Assembly (NCBI GenBank): GCA_039000515.1
Contig: JBCFYV010011135.1
Location: 30,967,876 to 31,031,875 of the forward strand
Direction of reading: 5' to 3'
DNA from: Timema cristinae
Lineage: Eukaryota; Arthropoda; Insecta; Phasmatodea; Timematidae
Length of the DNA stretch: 64,000 bases
How positions within the stretch are numbered: position 1 is the first letter of the stretch; each line of letters opens with the position of its first letter. Of this stretch, positions 34,343 through 45,990 are shown piece after piece. Position numbers and translations under genes: made by a program. The notes beneath the pieces were generated by a model, which worked only from the letters and a program-made list of their open reading frames with translations, was not told where the DNA came from and searched no databases.

Positions 34343-34620
34343 GTGACCTGGTGTCTAGGGTAAGGTGTCAGACTTTTGTGCTGGGGGGCCCGTGGTTCAA
34401 TCCTCGGTCCAGGCACAGATTTATCTGATTACCAAACCCCTTTCCCTTCCTCTGACAATACAACTTGTGAAGTGGGGAATAGCCAGGGCCCCCACCGTGG
34501 TTGGATTTCCCCGTTAAACGTAGGGCCTTCATTTCATCTCACAATCACCCTACCATTTCACATTAAGAAGTCGTATAACCCGAACGGTAATAAGACGCGG
34601 TTGATAATAATAATAAAAAT
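34343..34620 (+). repeat. SINE family A copy, indel-rich
   Basis: Complete order of motifs, but many single-base indels (for example TAGGGTAAGGTG, CGAACGGTAATAAGACGCGG). Confidence 0.85.
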
Positions 34621-34682
34621 AATATTAATAATAAACGGGGAGTGGGATTAGAAATGAAATCCCGTTGGGTCTATTTATTTAT

Positions 34683-34915
34683 TTACACCGCGTCTTACTA
34701 ACCGTTCGGGTTATACGCTTATATACTAAATTTCGCTAATGGGTTAGGAATTGGGAAGGTTAAATTTGAGGAAGTGAACCCGCATTTGCTTGGAGCTAGA
34801 GTGGAAAACCACCCCCAATACCGACCCGAGATTTTGAACTTATCTCCCCGTCTTTGGCCAGTCTAGCTTTTAAAACGAAACTATGCGTTAGCTAACTACG
34901 CCAACCAAGGCGGTT
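34683..34915 (-). repeat. SINE family B copy, indel-rich
   Basis: Tail ACACCGCGTCTTACTAACCG to head CTAACTACGCCAACCAAGGC, with extra bases in homopolymers. Confidence 0.8.
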
Positions 34916-34920
34916 TTTTG

Positions 34921-35050
34921 TTTAATGTGGGTGGTTTTTTCCTAAACGGTTTTCACACTCTCCTCCACGCAAATGTGGGTGTATTACCTCTAGAATGCTT
35001 CCTTCCTCAAATAACACATTAGTAAGTACGTGGATAGTTCAAACGCTAAG
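34921..35050 (+). repeat. SINE family B body fragment
   Basis: GGTGGTTTTTTCCTAAACGG, CTCCTCCACGCAAATGTGG. No head. Confidence 0.6.
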
Positions 35051-35324
35051 TAATTTGTGGACGGCCAACGCTTTAGACTGCGTGACCACCGACATGGTTT
35101 CTCTTTCCTTGTCTCATATAGAGCTCATAATATCCCTATCACCTTCCCCTAATTTTCCCCTTCTCCACCAAAGACACCGACAAGCCTTGGGAAAACGTTT
35201 CTCCCAGTCACATGACTCCCCGCACGAGTTGATCTAGTCAGTGACCAGACATGACGATACGACGCCCTTATCCCGCTTAGCCCTCGATATGTCAAAAGCA
35301 TGTGTTTGTTAAGTTTAAATTTGT

Positions 35325-35580
35325 AAGTCTTTTTATACAATAGTAAATATCTATACGTAATAAATACTGGGGGTGTATATTATACGTATTGTCCTGATAA
35401 CCAGTTTGTAATCCTCTGACAACAGTTAAATCAGACCTAGGGGTGGGTTTTGTAGTATTAACTACTGTCCTAATTAATTAGTCTGTAAGTCGTGTATACA
35501 ATAAATAAATATCTAGGACAGGACTGTTGTGTAATATTTGATGTCTGTCCTAGATTAAGCCGTTTGTAAATTGTGCACCA
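35325..35580 (+). repeat. Decayed copy of the 87-bp minisatellite
   Basis: Three units with AGTAAATATCTA, GTAGTATTAACTACTGTCCT and AGTCTGTAAGTCGTG in the order of the array at 23471, each shortened. Confidence 0.7.
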
Positions 35581-35794
35581 AAAAGTTTGATTAACGTTTT
35601 TGGGTTGATCTGATAGGGGACTTCAAAGTTTGAATTCCAAAAGGATGCATGTTTTTTTATTATTTTTTGGTTTTTGTTTTTTCAACCACTCTCTAGACGA
35701 ATACTAGTAAATGTTCTAAGGCGTCAACGTCACAATATAACCGGACTGGCATGAAAGGTAGATCGTAGTTTGAATACCTGTCGTGTACAGTGGG

Positions 35795-36312
35795 GTGTAT
35801 TTTTATGGTGGGTTCAGACAGGGAACAGGGAAATGTCAGGAATTTTGATTTCAGGGAAACGAATTTCCCGGGGAATTTTTGGATGACGGGGAAACGGGAA
35901 ATGTCAGGGAATTTTTGGATGACAGGAAAACAGGGAAATGTCAGGAATTTTTGGATGACAGGGAAAACAGAGAAATTTCAGGAAATTTTGGATGACAGGG
36001 GGGAAAAGGGAAAGTCAGGAATTTTTGATACAGGGGAAAAAGGGAAAAGTCAGGGAATTAAAAAATATTTCTAAGATATTCCATTAATTTTACAGCTAAA
36101 CACTAAAACAAAAGTTAATAATACCCAAATAAAATAACATTTTAATTTTTAAAATAACTGATAAAACTGTTTATGTTTAGTAGATACAAACTGTTTTTAA
36201 TAAGTGATCAATAATAAATAAAACAAAAGTTATCATCCACCGTTAAAACTGGAAAAAAGTAGTCGGGGAAAATTGTCAGGGAATTTTGTAAAATAAGTTT
36301 TGTAGCCACCCT
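35795..36312. mobile_element. hAT-like element copy with internal ~38-bp tandem repeats
   Basis: 35810-36060 has about seven repeats of the type CAGGAATTTTTGGATGACAG followed by GGGAAA-rich spacers. 36095-36312 matches the element at 20060 and ends in TTTTGTAGCCACCCTG. Confidence 0.6.
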
Positions 36313-36443
36313 GGATTTTTCTTAATGATTTTCCACTCAAATGCGGGTACACTTCCTTTAAATTCCACCTTCCTTATCCCTGACAAATTAGCGTGATTAG
36401 TAAATAGGCGTATAATCTGAACATGTAGTAAGACGCGGTGATA
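36313..36443 (+). repeat. SINE family B, 3' part
   Basis: CCACTCAAATGCGGGTACAC to ACATGTAGTAAGACGCGGTG. Confidence 0.65.
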
Positions 36444-36873
36444 ACATTAAAATCAACAATTAGGCACGTATTTATTTGCTATTGGCAAAACGCAAGTATA
36501 AAAAAGTGACGATATTTAAAGAAGTTGAGGCCTAAGATGTTTCAATTAATTTACAATTTCTTGCAATTTGTTGCCATCTTGTGCAATAGTGTTGAAACCA
36601 TTCTTAATTCAATGGCCGTGAAGTGATTATGTACCTTGAGAACAATTATCTTTACTTGCATATATAGACAGTTTGTTATCAACTGTCATTACTAGTTTAC
36701 CAGATAACAGCTTGTTTATTATCGTTATCTGTGCGCACTATGACATAATAACCCTACCGACATATAAAAATAGTCCACATCAATTTAGAACAGTAAGAAA
36801 CGCGAGAAAAATGCCAGTTTTATATCAAAAAACGTTTAGAACAATAAAAAAAATCTAACTATATCTCTCCAGT
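36444..36873. other. Unassigned stretch
   Basis: Nothing recognised. Confidence 0.4.
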
Positions 36874-37148
36874 CAAGGCCGTAGCCAGCCAATAATTTCG
36901 GGGTGGGGGGTGGGGGGGTTGATGGAAACATCCCCAATTGTCGGAAGCTAAAATAAAATTATAAATACTAAACAGCTCTATAAGCTAGCTGAAGTGTTTT
37001 TTATGGTAACACAACCCTCTAATTTGTACTTGTATCTTAATTTTGATATTGTTTGAACCACAAATAAAGTTGATGTAAATTTTGTTCATAAAATTTTGGA
37101 GGGGAGGGGGGTTTTAACCCCCCTAAACAACCCCTGGCTATGGCTTTG
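36874..37148. mobile_element. Inverted-repeat DNA transposon remnant
   Basis: Left end CAAGGCCGTAGCCAGCC with G-runs, right end CCCCTGGCTATGGCTTTG with C-runs: imperfect terminal inverted repeats around 275 bases of noncoding DNA. Confidence 0.5.
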
Positions 37149-37154
37149 TCTCCA

Positions 37155-37345
37155 TTACGAACAAGAGTTTAATTTTCTTCACCTGATGACATCAATATCT
37201 GTCATGGGCATAGCGGCATTAGATGAGAAACTTTTTAAATGAAGATAAAAAGTTGTCATTAAATTCCAGGACATCCTTGACAGATATTCAACAACTGTTG
37301 ATATCACTGTGTGAAGAAAATTAAACTCTTTGTTTCTACTGGAGT
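37155..37345. mobile_element. Hairpin element, intact copy
   Basis: Outer arms AGAGTTTAATTTTCTTCAC and GTGAAGAAAATTAAACTCTT are inverted repeats, and the second arm continues with TTCAACAACTGTTGATATCA, also found at 25185. Confidence 0.75.
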
Positions 37346-37740
37346 AATATTTGATTTGTTTTGGCAAAAAAAAAAGTTTTTTATATGTAAAAAACAGTAA
37401 AAATATTGATCTTCACTTAAGCTTCCTTAAATAACACTTTGTTTGTATCCTTATTTTTTTAATTGGGGTATTTAACACGTACAATTAGAATGATCCCAAT
37501 TTTTCTGTTGTTAAAAGGAGGATACAAAAATTCACACTACGATTTGTTTAGTGAATCGAGCTTTTGCTAACATCCCGAATAGATTAATCGTCTACCAGAT
37601 GAGCTCTTAATATGTCTGCGGTTTTATGATGAGAATGAACTCTAATGAAGTGGTCGCTTGGAGATAATTTGTTTGAATGAGTCAGGTAAAAAAACGGGGT
37701 TATAAACGCTAATGGCCGCTAAATGCCACTAATACATTTT
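37346..37740. other. Unassigned stretch
   Basis: Nothing recognised. Confidence 0.4.
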
Positions 37741-39445
37741 ATTTCAAGGCGCAAGGTTATACAAGCTTGATGGCATTGAATGCATCTACAGTCCAATGTT
37801 CACAGGAATAACCTTATCTGACAGCTAGAACAGTTACTACAGTCCAGTGTTCATAGGAAGAACCTTATCTGACAGCTAGAACAGTTACTACAGTCCAATG
37901 TTCATAGGAAGAACCTTATCTGACAGCTAGAACAGTTACTACAGTCCAGTGTTCATAGGAAGAACCTTATCTGACAGCTAGAACAGTTACTACAGTCCAG
38001 TGTTCATAGGAAGAACCTTATCTGACAGCTAGAACAGTTACTACAGTCCAATGTTCACAGGAAGAACCTTATCTGACAGCTAGAACAGTTACTACAGTCC
38101 AGTGTTCATAGGAAGAACCTTATCTGACAGCTAGAACAGTTACTACAGTCCAATGTTCATAGGAAGAACCTTATCTGACAGCTAGAACAGTTACTACAGT
38201 CCAGTGTTCATAGGAAGAACCTTATCTGACAGCTAGAACAGTTACTACAGTCCAGTGTTCATAGGAAGAACCTTATCTGACAGCTAGAACAGTTACTACA
38301 GTCCAATGTTCACAGGAAGAACCTTATCTGACAGCTAGAACAGTTACTACAGTCCAATGTTCATAGGAAGAACCTTATCTGACAGCTAGAACAGCTACTA
38401 CAGTCCAATGTTCACAGGAAGAACCTTATCTGACAGCTAGAACAGTTACTACAGTCCAATGTTCATAGGAAGAACCTTATCTGACAGCTAGAACAGTTAC
38501 TACAGTCCAGTGTTCATAGGAAGAACCTTATCTGACAGCTAGAACAGTTACTACAGTCCAATGTTCATAGGAAGAACCTTATCTGACAGCTAGAACAGTT
38601 AATACAGTCCATTGTTCACAGGAAGAACCTTATCTGACAACTAGAAAAGTTACTACAGTCCAATGTTCATAGGAAGAACCTTATCTGACAGCTAGAACAG
38701 CTACTACAGTCCAATGTTCACAGGAAGAACCTTATCTGACAGCTAGAGCAGTTACTACAGTCCAATGTTCATAGGAAGAACCTTATCTGACAGCTAGAAC
38801 AGTTACTACAGTCCAATGTTCACAGGAAGAACCTTATCTGACAGCTAGAGCAGTTACTACAGTCCACTGTTTATAATAAGAACCTTATCTGACAGCTAGA
38901 ACAGTTACTACAGTCCAATGTTCATAGGAAGAACCTTGTCTGACAGCTAGAACAGTTACTACAGTCCAATGTTCATAGGAAGAACCTTATCTGACAGCTA
39001 GAACAGTTACTACAGTCCAATGTTCATAGGAAGAACCTTATCTGACAACTAGAACAGTTACTACAGTCCAATGTTCATAGGAAGAACCTTGTCTGACAGC
39101 TAGAACAGTTACTACAGTCCAATGTTCATAGGAAGAACCTTATCTGACAGCTAGAACAGTTACTACAGTCCAATGTTCATAGGAAGAACCTTATCTGACA
39201 ACTAGAACAGTTACTACAGTCCAATGTTCATAGGAAGAACCTTATCTGACAACTAGAACAGTTAATACAGTCCAATGTTCATAGGAAGAACCTTATCTGA
39301 CAGCTAGAAGTTACTACAGTCCAATGTTCATAGGAAGAACCTTATCTGACAGCTAGAACAGTTACTAGATCTACTTTCAGGTATTCATACGTAAAATCAT
39401 GCTAGCTGCAGTTTTCACTTATGATAGATGCTATCAATACTTAGA
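37741..39445 (-). repeat. 50-bp-repeat element with about 32 units, minus orientation
   Basis: Units CTACAGTCCAATGTTCATAG / GAAGAACCTTATCTGACAGC / TAGAACAGTTA from 37785 to 39368, nearly identical, then the flank TAGATCTACTTTCAGGTATT and GCTATCAATACTTAGAG. Several units differ only at AATG/AGTG and CATAGG/CACAGG. Confidence 0.97.
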
Positions 39446-39858
39446 GAATAACAATAATTTTATAGTGAGTTGTGATCAATGTTTGAATTTTGTAAAAGTA
39501 TATCAAATCTCCATTCGGAAGAAAATCAATGTATATTTCCAGTGACTGGCGTTAAGTCCTTCAAAATAGGACGGGCAAGAATTTTTTTTTTCCTTTAAAT
39601 ATTGGTTCCCTCTACGGTATTTTAATTTTTGTAAAAATGTAATTTATCTTTCTTGGATTAAATGGATTTTTTAATTCCTACAACCCCTCTTTGGTGGAAT
39701 AATGGTATAAGTAAGTGATATTCAATCACACTTTTTATTAGTGTACCCCCGATTACAACTTATATACAACCTTTTACCCCCAAATTTGTCGCTCCATAAT
39801 ATATAGTTATACCTGTTCTATAATATAAATAAAATAATGTATTAAACAATAAATTAAC
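39446..39858. other. Unassigned AT-rich stretch
   Basis: Nothing recognised. Confidence 0.4.
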
Positions 39859-40085
39859 CCGCTTCGGTGACCGCATGTTTTAAGGCGCTAATCTATCAGT
39901 AGATTAGACTGCCGATAATAGGGAAATATAGGTTCAAATCTCAGTTGGGTGTACTGAGTATTTTACATGTCCCTCCATGCAAATGTGGGTACACTTCCTA
40001 ATCTCTTAAAAGTATTACCTTAATTAGTAGAATTGTTTATAGCCCGAGTGGGTAGTAAGACGAGGTGATAATAAATAATTAATAA
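39859..40085 (+). repeat. SINE family B, old copy
   Basis: GCTTCGGTGACCGCATG, B-box TAGGTTCAAATCTCAGTTGG, tail GTGGGTAGTAAGACGAGGTG. Confidence 0.75.
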
Positions 40086-40474
40086 TAATAATACTAAATA
40101 TTCAAGGTGACACCTCTTTAGACCCCTAAGTAAATTTTTCTGTGAACGCCACTTGCTTGTATAATTAATCGTCGGATTCTTATCGGAGGTGTATATATGT
40201 GGAGAGGGGTAATAAGAGGGGGAGGGGGGGGGAGAGAGAATTATTACCATTAACATTTCGCGGCTCCCTTCTCTCTGATTGGTCGTGTTGAGTCCATGCA
40301 AACTTTCACTCGGTCAAAAGACCAGTCCTGTTATTTTGAGTCAAGCTAGTGAACAATACGAAAGGGCGACCGGTGGTTGTTTTTTTTTTTTTTTCAACTT
40401 TTTGGGGGGGGTTTGACGAGTTGTTTTATATCATCAGTTTCAGGAACCAGCTGGGATATGATGCGTGGACCTGA
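40086..40474. other. Upstream of a putative promoter
   Basis: Includes G- and T-runs. No repeat family recognised. Confidence 0.35.
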
Positions 40475-40530
40475 CCAATAGCATTTGAGAGAGGGATATA
40501 AACTTCCGTCCCAGTGGATTCCGAGTAAAG
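40475..40530 (+). promoter_or_regulatory. Putative RNA polymerase II core promoter
   Basis: A CCAAT motif (40475-40479) is followed 20 bases later by GATATAAAC (40495-40503), a TATA box. Start of transcription is expected near 40520-40527, giving a leader of about 15-20 bases before the ATG at 40540. Confidence 0.45.
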
Positions 40531-40539
40531 AGCGCCATC

Positions 40540-40553
40540 ATGTTCGTCAAGTC
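40540..40553 (+). CDS. Putative 14-nt first coding exon, possibly of the GGT gene
   Basis: ATG TTC GTC AAG TC followed by a perfect donor GTAAGT at 40554. It ends in phase 2, and the GGT exon at 53866 begins with the one base needed. Joined they would start MFVKSFSIKRPR ahead of the membrane anchor. A one-in-three chance match cannot be excluded. Tiny first exons under TATA promoters are also typical of arthropod cuticle-protein genes, of which no further exon is seen here. Confidence 0.35.
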
Positions 40554-40671
40554 GTAAGTACTCTTTTTTTATATATACATATTCACGTCGATATATCTGT
40601 GGTCACACGGTCTAATGCTTGGTACACACATTACCGAAAATAGATAACATTATTATTATTTATTTATTTAT

Positions 40672-40878
40672 TTATTTAACACCGTGTCTTAATATCCTTT
40701 CGGGTAGTACGCTTAAATAGTAATTACGCTAATGGGTTAGGAATTTGGACGGTTGAATTTATAGAGAGCGAACCCGTATTTTGCGTGGAGGTGAGAGTGG
40801 AAAACAAGCTAGAAAAAAAACCCTCCCCCCGACCGAGATTCGAACCTTAATCTCCCCGTCTTCGACAGTCTAGGTTAA
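40672..40878 (-). repeat. SINE family B copy
   Basis: After an (ATTT)n run: tail AACACCGTGTCTTAATATCC, inverted B-box GATTCGAACCTTAATCTCCC. Confidence 0.75.
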
Positions 40879-41031
40879 AGGTTTTAAAACTAAGGATATT
40901 CTGACTATAGAAACCTTAAAATATCATAACCATATGTTCAGAATACGTCTTAAATAAACATGGTAGATACAAAACATATCAATGTTTAAAGTTTTTTCAT
41001 ATCTCATGAGGTTTTTTTTTAAACGGTGTCG

Positions 41032-41303
41032 GGTGACCTGGTGGTTTGTGGGTAAGGTGTCAAGACTTCTGTGCTGGCGGCCGGGTTCAATCCTCGGTCC
41101 CGGCACAGATTTATCTGATTACCAAACCCTTCCTTCACCTCTGACAAGACGTGTATTAATCACAACTTGTGAATGTGAGGAATGCCAGGCCTCCACAGTG
41201 GTTCGGATCCACGTTAAACTGTAGGTCCTCCATTTCATCTCACAATCACCCTACCATTACACATTAGCGTAAGTGCGTATAACCCGAACGGGTAGTAAGA
41301 TGC

Positions 41304-41343
<40 letters not shown>

Positions 41344-41345
41344 TT
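41032..41345 (+). repeat. SINE family A copy with target duplication
   Basis: Full length with about 13 AAT units. Flanked by AAACGGTGTCGGG (41021) and AGACGGTGTCGGG (41347). Confidence 0.94.
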
Positions 41346-41635
41346 TAGACGGTGTCGGGAAAATGGTGCCCGGGGAAATTGTACTTTCCCATGAAAAGTG
41401 CGCCCACGCGACCTTCTCTGTCTCACCTAAATAATTATATTAAGGTCGTGTGAGCGAACTTTTCTCACTTTCCTCAGGACCTTATTATTTTCACTGACGT
41501 TGATTGGTTCATCGCATCCTTTTGTTTGGGGAGGGGGGGGGTGAATATTTCAAATCGACTCATCGCACGTCATGTGGTCTTGAGGAGGTCAAAGTACATC
41601 TATTCATCGCACTTGTCTGTCTCTTTGCCTGTTTA

Positions 41636-41682
41636 GGTTAGTTTAGGTTAAGTTAAGTTAGGTTAGACTAGGTTAGGTTAGG
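41636..41682 (+). repeat. Short TTAGG-like tract
   Basis: Imperfect repeats of TTAGG / TTAAG / TTTAGG, with AGGTTAGGTTAGGTT at the end. Too short for a telomere; it fits the insect telomere motif as an interstitial trace. Confidence 0.5.
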
Positions 41683-42315
41683 TTTTTCATTGAAATAAAA
41701 GATTAGTGTTTTATCTGTGAGCATTTGTTGTTGACGTATAAATTTAAGCTACCAAACTAATAATTTATTGACGACCTTTAACTCCATTTTTTGGATCTAG
41801 GCTCGACTCTTCAAAGACTTTGTTAGGTCCTTGGGTGTACCTATTTTGTAAGTGTGTAAAACAGTGTGTGGGACGCAATTCTCCCACATAATGGTGTGAT
41901 GATTGATAGGAGGACGCCATTTCACCCCCCTCCCCCTTTTTTATGGGAAGGTGGACTTTTCCCTTGCCCAATTTTCTATAATATTTTTAAACAACTCTAT
42001 TATCTCTAGCTTTGACCATCACTTCTGTTTTATTATTTAATAATCAAGTATCATTATAATGTTTATTATAAAATAAATTATAGCCGAGGCTTAGTTTTTA
42101 TTTAACTTATATTCTCTTTGTCTTTCCAACATTTGGGTAGTTCAACCTATGTCCTTGAGGTTATCATTCTTTTTAGTAGAGTCTGGCAAGGTTTACGAAG
42201 AGGATATAGATAAAATTCATAAACATAAGCGAAGTGTCTAAAGGGCTTTATCACACCATATTTTTTTAAATAATTACGTATCACGTGATCCACTATTTTA
42301 ACTCTTTTTATATCG
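41683..42315. other. Unassigned stretch
   Basis: Nothing recognised. Minus frames at 41765-41971 and 42147-42461 have no supporting feature and the second lies partly in a SINE. Confidence 0.4.
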
Positions 42316-42577
42316 GCTTCGATGGCCGTATGGTCTAACGCTCTACCCTCGCAGTAGACTAGACTGCCGATGACAAGAAGATAGTAGTTCGAATCTTGGC
42401 TAAGTGTACTGAGGGTGTTTTTTTTCCCCCCAAAATGTTTTTTTCCCCATTCTCCCTTCACGCAAATTTGGATACATTTTCTCTATATATAACCTTCATA
42501 ATTCCTAAATCTATTTGTGTAGCCTAATTAGTGTATAAGCCTACCTCAACGGTTAGTAAGACGTGGTGCTAAAAAAC
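42316..42577 (+). repeat. SINE family B, old copy
   Basis: GCTTCGATGGCCGTATGG, B-box-like TAGTTCGAATCTTGGC, tail GGTTAGTAAGACGTGGTGC. Confidence 0.75.
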
Positions 42578-42599
42578 CATTATTATTATTATTATTATT

Positions 42600-42850
42600 G
42601 GCATCACGTCTTACTACCCGTTCGGGTTATACGCACTTACGCTAATGTGTAATGGATTTACAGTTTAACGTGGGATCCGAACCACGGTAGAGGCCTGCAT
42701 TGCACACATTCACAAGTTGTGATTAATACACGTCTATTCAGAGGTGAAGGAAGGGTTTGGCAATCAGATAAATCTGTGCCGAGACCGAGGATTGAACCCC
42801 GGACCCCAGCACAGAAGTCTGACACCTTACCCCTAGACCACCAGGTCACC
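42600..42850 (-). repeat. SINE family A copy with internal deletion
   Basis: Tail GCATCACGTCTTACTACC. About 30 bases of the body between GTGTAATGG and TTTACAGTTTAACG are missing. Head GACCACCAGGTCACC intact. Confidence 0.92.
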
Positions 42851-43253
42851 AACAAAACATTGCTTTGTTTCCCATCCGGCCCCTCGCGTCTCACAGTTTG
42901 ACCGACCCTGATCTAATAGACTAAAAACCCTAATAATATTACACTATAAACATAGCGATCCCTAACATAAACCGATTACAGAGAACGTGACCGATGGAAC
43001 TAACTGGACAGCGATGAACTAGTTCGATCTTAAAATTATTATCTTTGTGTGCTTGTATCAAGTCTCGTAGATTACGGGGGGCAGGACATGCAGCGCTAAT
43101 GGGAGATTCTTGAACCTAGACGCAGAGGGGAGGGTAACATTAGAATGGACTTGTAAAAGATAGGATATAATGAGGTGGACTGGATAGAACTAGTTCAAGA
43201 TAGGAATGACGTTCTAGTGAATAGCCCACGTACAGTAAGAGCTACAAGATAGA
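42851..43253. other. Unassigned stretch
   Basis: Nothing recognised. Confidence 0.4.
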
Positions 43254-43880
43254 GTGAGAGAGAGATACCCGTTGCCATAAACGATTATGTAGGGTGAGAG
43301 AGAGATACCCGTTGCCATACACGATAATATAGGATGAGAGAGAGAGATACCCGTTCCCATAAACGATGATGTAGGATGAGAGAGAGATACCTGTTGCCAT
43401 AAATGATTATGTAGGGTGAGAGAGATATACCCGTTCCCATAATCGATGATGTAGTGTGAGAGAGATACCCGTTCCCATAAACGATGATGTAGAGATAGAG
43501 ATACCCGTTGCCATTAACGATGATGTAGGGTGAGAGAGAGAGATACCCGTTCCCATAAACGATTATCTAGGGTGAGAGAAAGATACCCGTTGCCATAAAC
43601 GATGCAGGATGAGAGAGAGATACCCGTTACCATAAACGATTATGTAGGGTGAGAGAGAGATACCCGTTACTATAAACGATGATGTAGGATGAGAGAGAGA
43701 TACCCGTTCCCATAAACGATGATGTAGGATGATAGAGAGATACCCGTTCCCATAAACGATGATGTAGGATGAGAGAGAGATACCTGTTCCCATAAACGAT
43801 GATGTAGAGTGAGAGAGATACCCGTTCCCTTAAACGATGATGTAGAGAGAGAGATACCCGTTGCCATAAACGATTATGTT
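43254..43880 (+). repeat. 38-bp minisatellite, about 16 units
   Basis: Unit GAGAGAGATACCCGTTGCCA then TAAACGATTATGTAGGGT, with GCC/CCC and ATT/ATG variation and (GA)n length changes. Minus-strand frames here are repeat by-products. Confidence 0.95.
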
Positions 43881-44314
43881 CTTTGTTGACAAATTTTATA
43901 TCTACACTTTTTATTTGTTATTTTATATTTGATCCACATTTCATACACATTTTAAATTTAATAGATCTAATTCAACTAATCGTGGAGCAAATTAGTCCAG
44001 CACATAAGCCAAGACTTATGAGGAAGGTGGTAAGATTTGGAATAAAGACACCCGCATTTGGATAGAGTGATAGCAAGGAAAATTATCTTGGGGGGGAGGA
44101 GAAGCCCTCAACACACCTGTTTATAATTCGAACTAATTACTTCTCCGTTACTGTCGAACTAGAGACTGTACGTGAAAGGATTATTTGTCTACGTCTCTAC
44201 CGGTCCGTGTAATTGAAGTCGCTAAAAATCTTTCTTATCAATTTTACACAGGAAGACAAAACGTTATGCAAAATACTTTCACTGATCACGTAATTTTAAA
44301 TTACGAGTTACGTT
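43881..44314. other. Unassigned stretch
   Basis: Nothing recognised. Confidence 0.4.
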
Positions 44315-44436
44315 GAGATGAATCGCGTGGGTAGAGCTGGGTCAGCGTTAGTGTGTTGTACTGGTACGGTGAAATCAGACTCGGGAGGATGAAGCTCAGT
44401 TCGATTACCGGCTAGGGTCACTGAAAGTGTGGCTAA
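44315..44436 (+). repeat. tRNA-like SINE head fragment
   Basis: TCGCGTGGGTAGAGCTGGG and CTCAGTTCGATTACCGGC in the spacing of A- and B-boxes. Cut by the Helitron-like element. Confidence 0.45.
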
Positions 44437-44900
44437 TCTATACTTATAAAATAACATGTCCTGACTGACTGACTGATTCATCATCGCCGAGCGCAAACTA
44501 TCAAGGCTACAAGCATGAAATTCGGACTGTATATTCATTTTGTTATGTAGGCACCCACTAAGAAAGGATTTTAGAAAATTCCACCCAAAGGGGTCAAAAT
44601 AGGGGATGATAATATGTATGAAAGTCCGTCATTTTGAAAGTTACATAAACAAAATTTTGTATTTCGGTTATTGACGTAAAACAAATATGTGTTTCAAGAA
44701 TTTTGGAAATTTTATTTAATAAGGGATGAAAAAGGGGGTGAAAGTTTGTATCGGACTTGCATTATTTTTGATCTGAGGTCAAGTTATGGTCATCAACGTA
44801 ACGTAATATTTTAAATTAATCTGTAAATACACATGTATATTTTCGTATTTGTATATAATCAACTTCCACGCGAGCAAAGCCGCGGGCAACAGCTATCTAG
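44437..44900 (+). mobile_element. Helitron-like nonautonomous element, 464 bp
   Basis: Begins TCTATACTTATAAAATAAC after A and ends GCGGGCAACAGCTATCTAG before T, matching the Helitron rule (5' TC, 3' CTAG, A-T target, no duplication). A short CGCG...CGCG hairpin precedes the end. Contains an (ACTG)n run. A second copy starts at 63897. Confidence 0.75.
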
Positions 44901-45409
44901 TTTTATATATAATAGTATCTTATTTTAATATCAGATAAAAATATTTATTTACCACCAAAACAATTTAAATAATATTTTGTCAATAAAGTGCAGAGATGAT
45001 CGTCTTAAATTATTTGTGAGGCCAAGAGTCTAGGGGTATTAAGTTTATATATTTATCTTTGTCTATCATGACAATCGAAAATGTTATCTTGATATTTATC
45101 TTAACAGGGATATTCAACGTAGACTTTCTAGAAACATCCATCATATGTTATCATCAGACATACAACTTAACAATAAAAGAGTAAATATTAGAGAGAGTTT
45201 TGGCGGATCTTAAAAACTTAAGCTTCGATTAGAAAAGAAATAAAATAAATCCTCGCTGATCTGGATGAATTGGGGAAGGAGGGGTCTTAAGGATTAAATG
45301 ATAATCCCGATTAGGGAATCAAATAATGGCCCTAAAATTAAAATTAAAACACAAATAAATAAAAAATGTAATACTCTAAATATTATATACATATAAATAG
45401 TATCGCATC
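44901..45409. other. Unassigned stretch
   Basis: Nothing recognised. Confidence 0.4.
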
Positions 45410-45640
45410 GCGTCTTACTACCCATCCGGTGTGTTTATGTATTAATCACGCTAATAAGCAAGGATTGAGGAAAGTAGAATTTAGAGAAAGTTCACTCGTA
45501 TTTGCGTGGAAAGAGAGTGGGAAAAACCATTTAGTAAAAACCACCCTTACCATACACACATTCGGGATCAAACCTTTTATCTCCCCGTCATTGGTAGTCT
45601 AGTCTAACGCCTTGGACTATGCGGCCACCAAAGTGGTTCT
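45410..45640 (-). repeat. SINE family B, old copy
   Basis: CGCGTCTTACTACCCATCC tail, inverted B-box near 45570, head GACTATGCGGCCACCAAAG. Confidence 0.75.
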
Positions 45641-45747
45641 ATTTCTCTCTCTCTATTTATCTTTCGTTTTAATTTTATTATTTTCTTTATTTCTCTACAT
45701 TTCTCTCTTCCATACGCACAAACTGTTCCGAACGGGTAGTATGAAGC

Positions 45748-45990
45748 CACCACTTCGGTGGCCGGATGGTCTAAGGCGTCACTCTCGTGATAGACTTAAG
45801 ACTGCCAATAATGGAGAGATCTGGGGTTTGAATCCCGGTCGGTTGTACTGAATATGTTCTTTCCACTCTCCCATGTACGAATATGCGGGTACACTTCCTC
45901 TAGATTTCGACCTTCCTCATCCCTAATTCATTAGCGTAATTAGTACATATCTGTATAATCCGGAGAGATAGGAAGAAGTGGTGCTATACT
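45748..45990 (+). repeat. SINE family B copy
   Basis: CCACTTCGGTGGCCGGATGG, B-box GGGGTTTGAATCCCGGTCGG, tail eroded. Head-to-head with the copy at 45410. Confidence 0.8.

Noticed and set aside
35790..36074. 94-residue frame with FWMTGK repeats
   Set aside because: Arises from ~38-bp tandem repeats within a hAT-like element in an indel-rich block.
40540..40553. First exon of a cuticle-protein gene
   Set aside because: Promoter style fits, but no further exon with a cuticle domain is visible downstream; kept as a possible GGT exon instead.
41636..41682. Telomere or chromosome end
   Set aside because: Only about three regular TTAGG units within mixed repeats; flanked by ordinary DNA.
43563..43867. 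Overlapping minus-strand frames rich in repeated Gly-Ile-Ser-Leu
   Set aside because: Produced entirely by the 38-bp minisatellite; no start context or domain.
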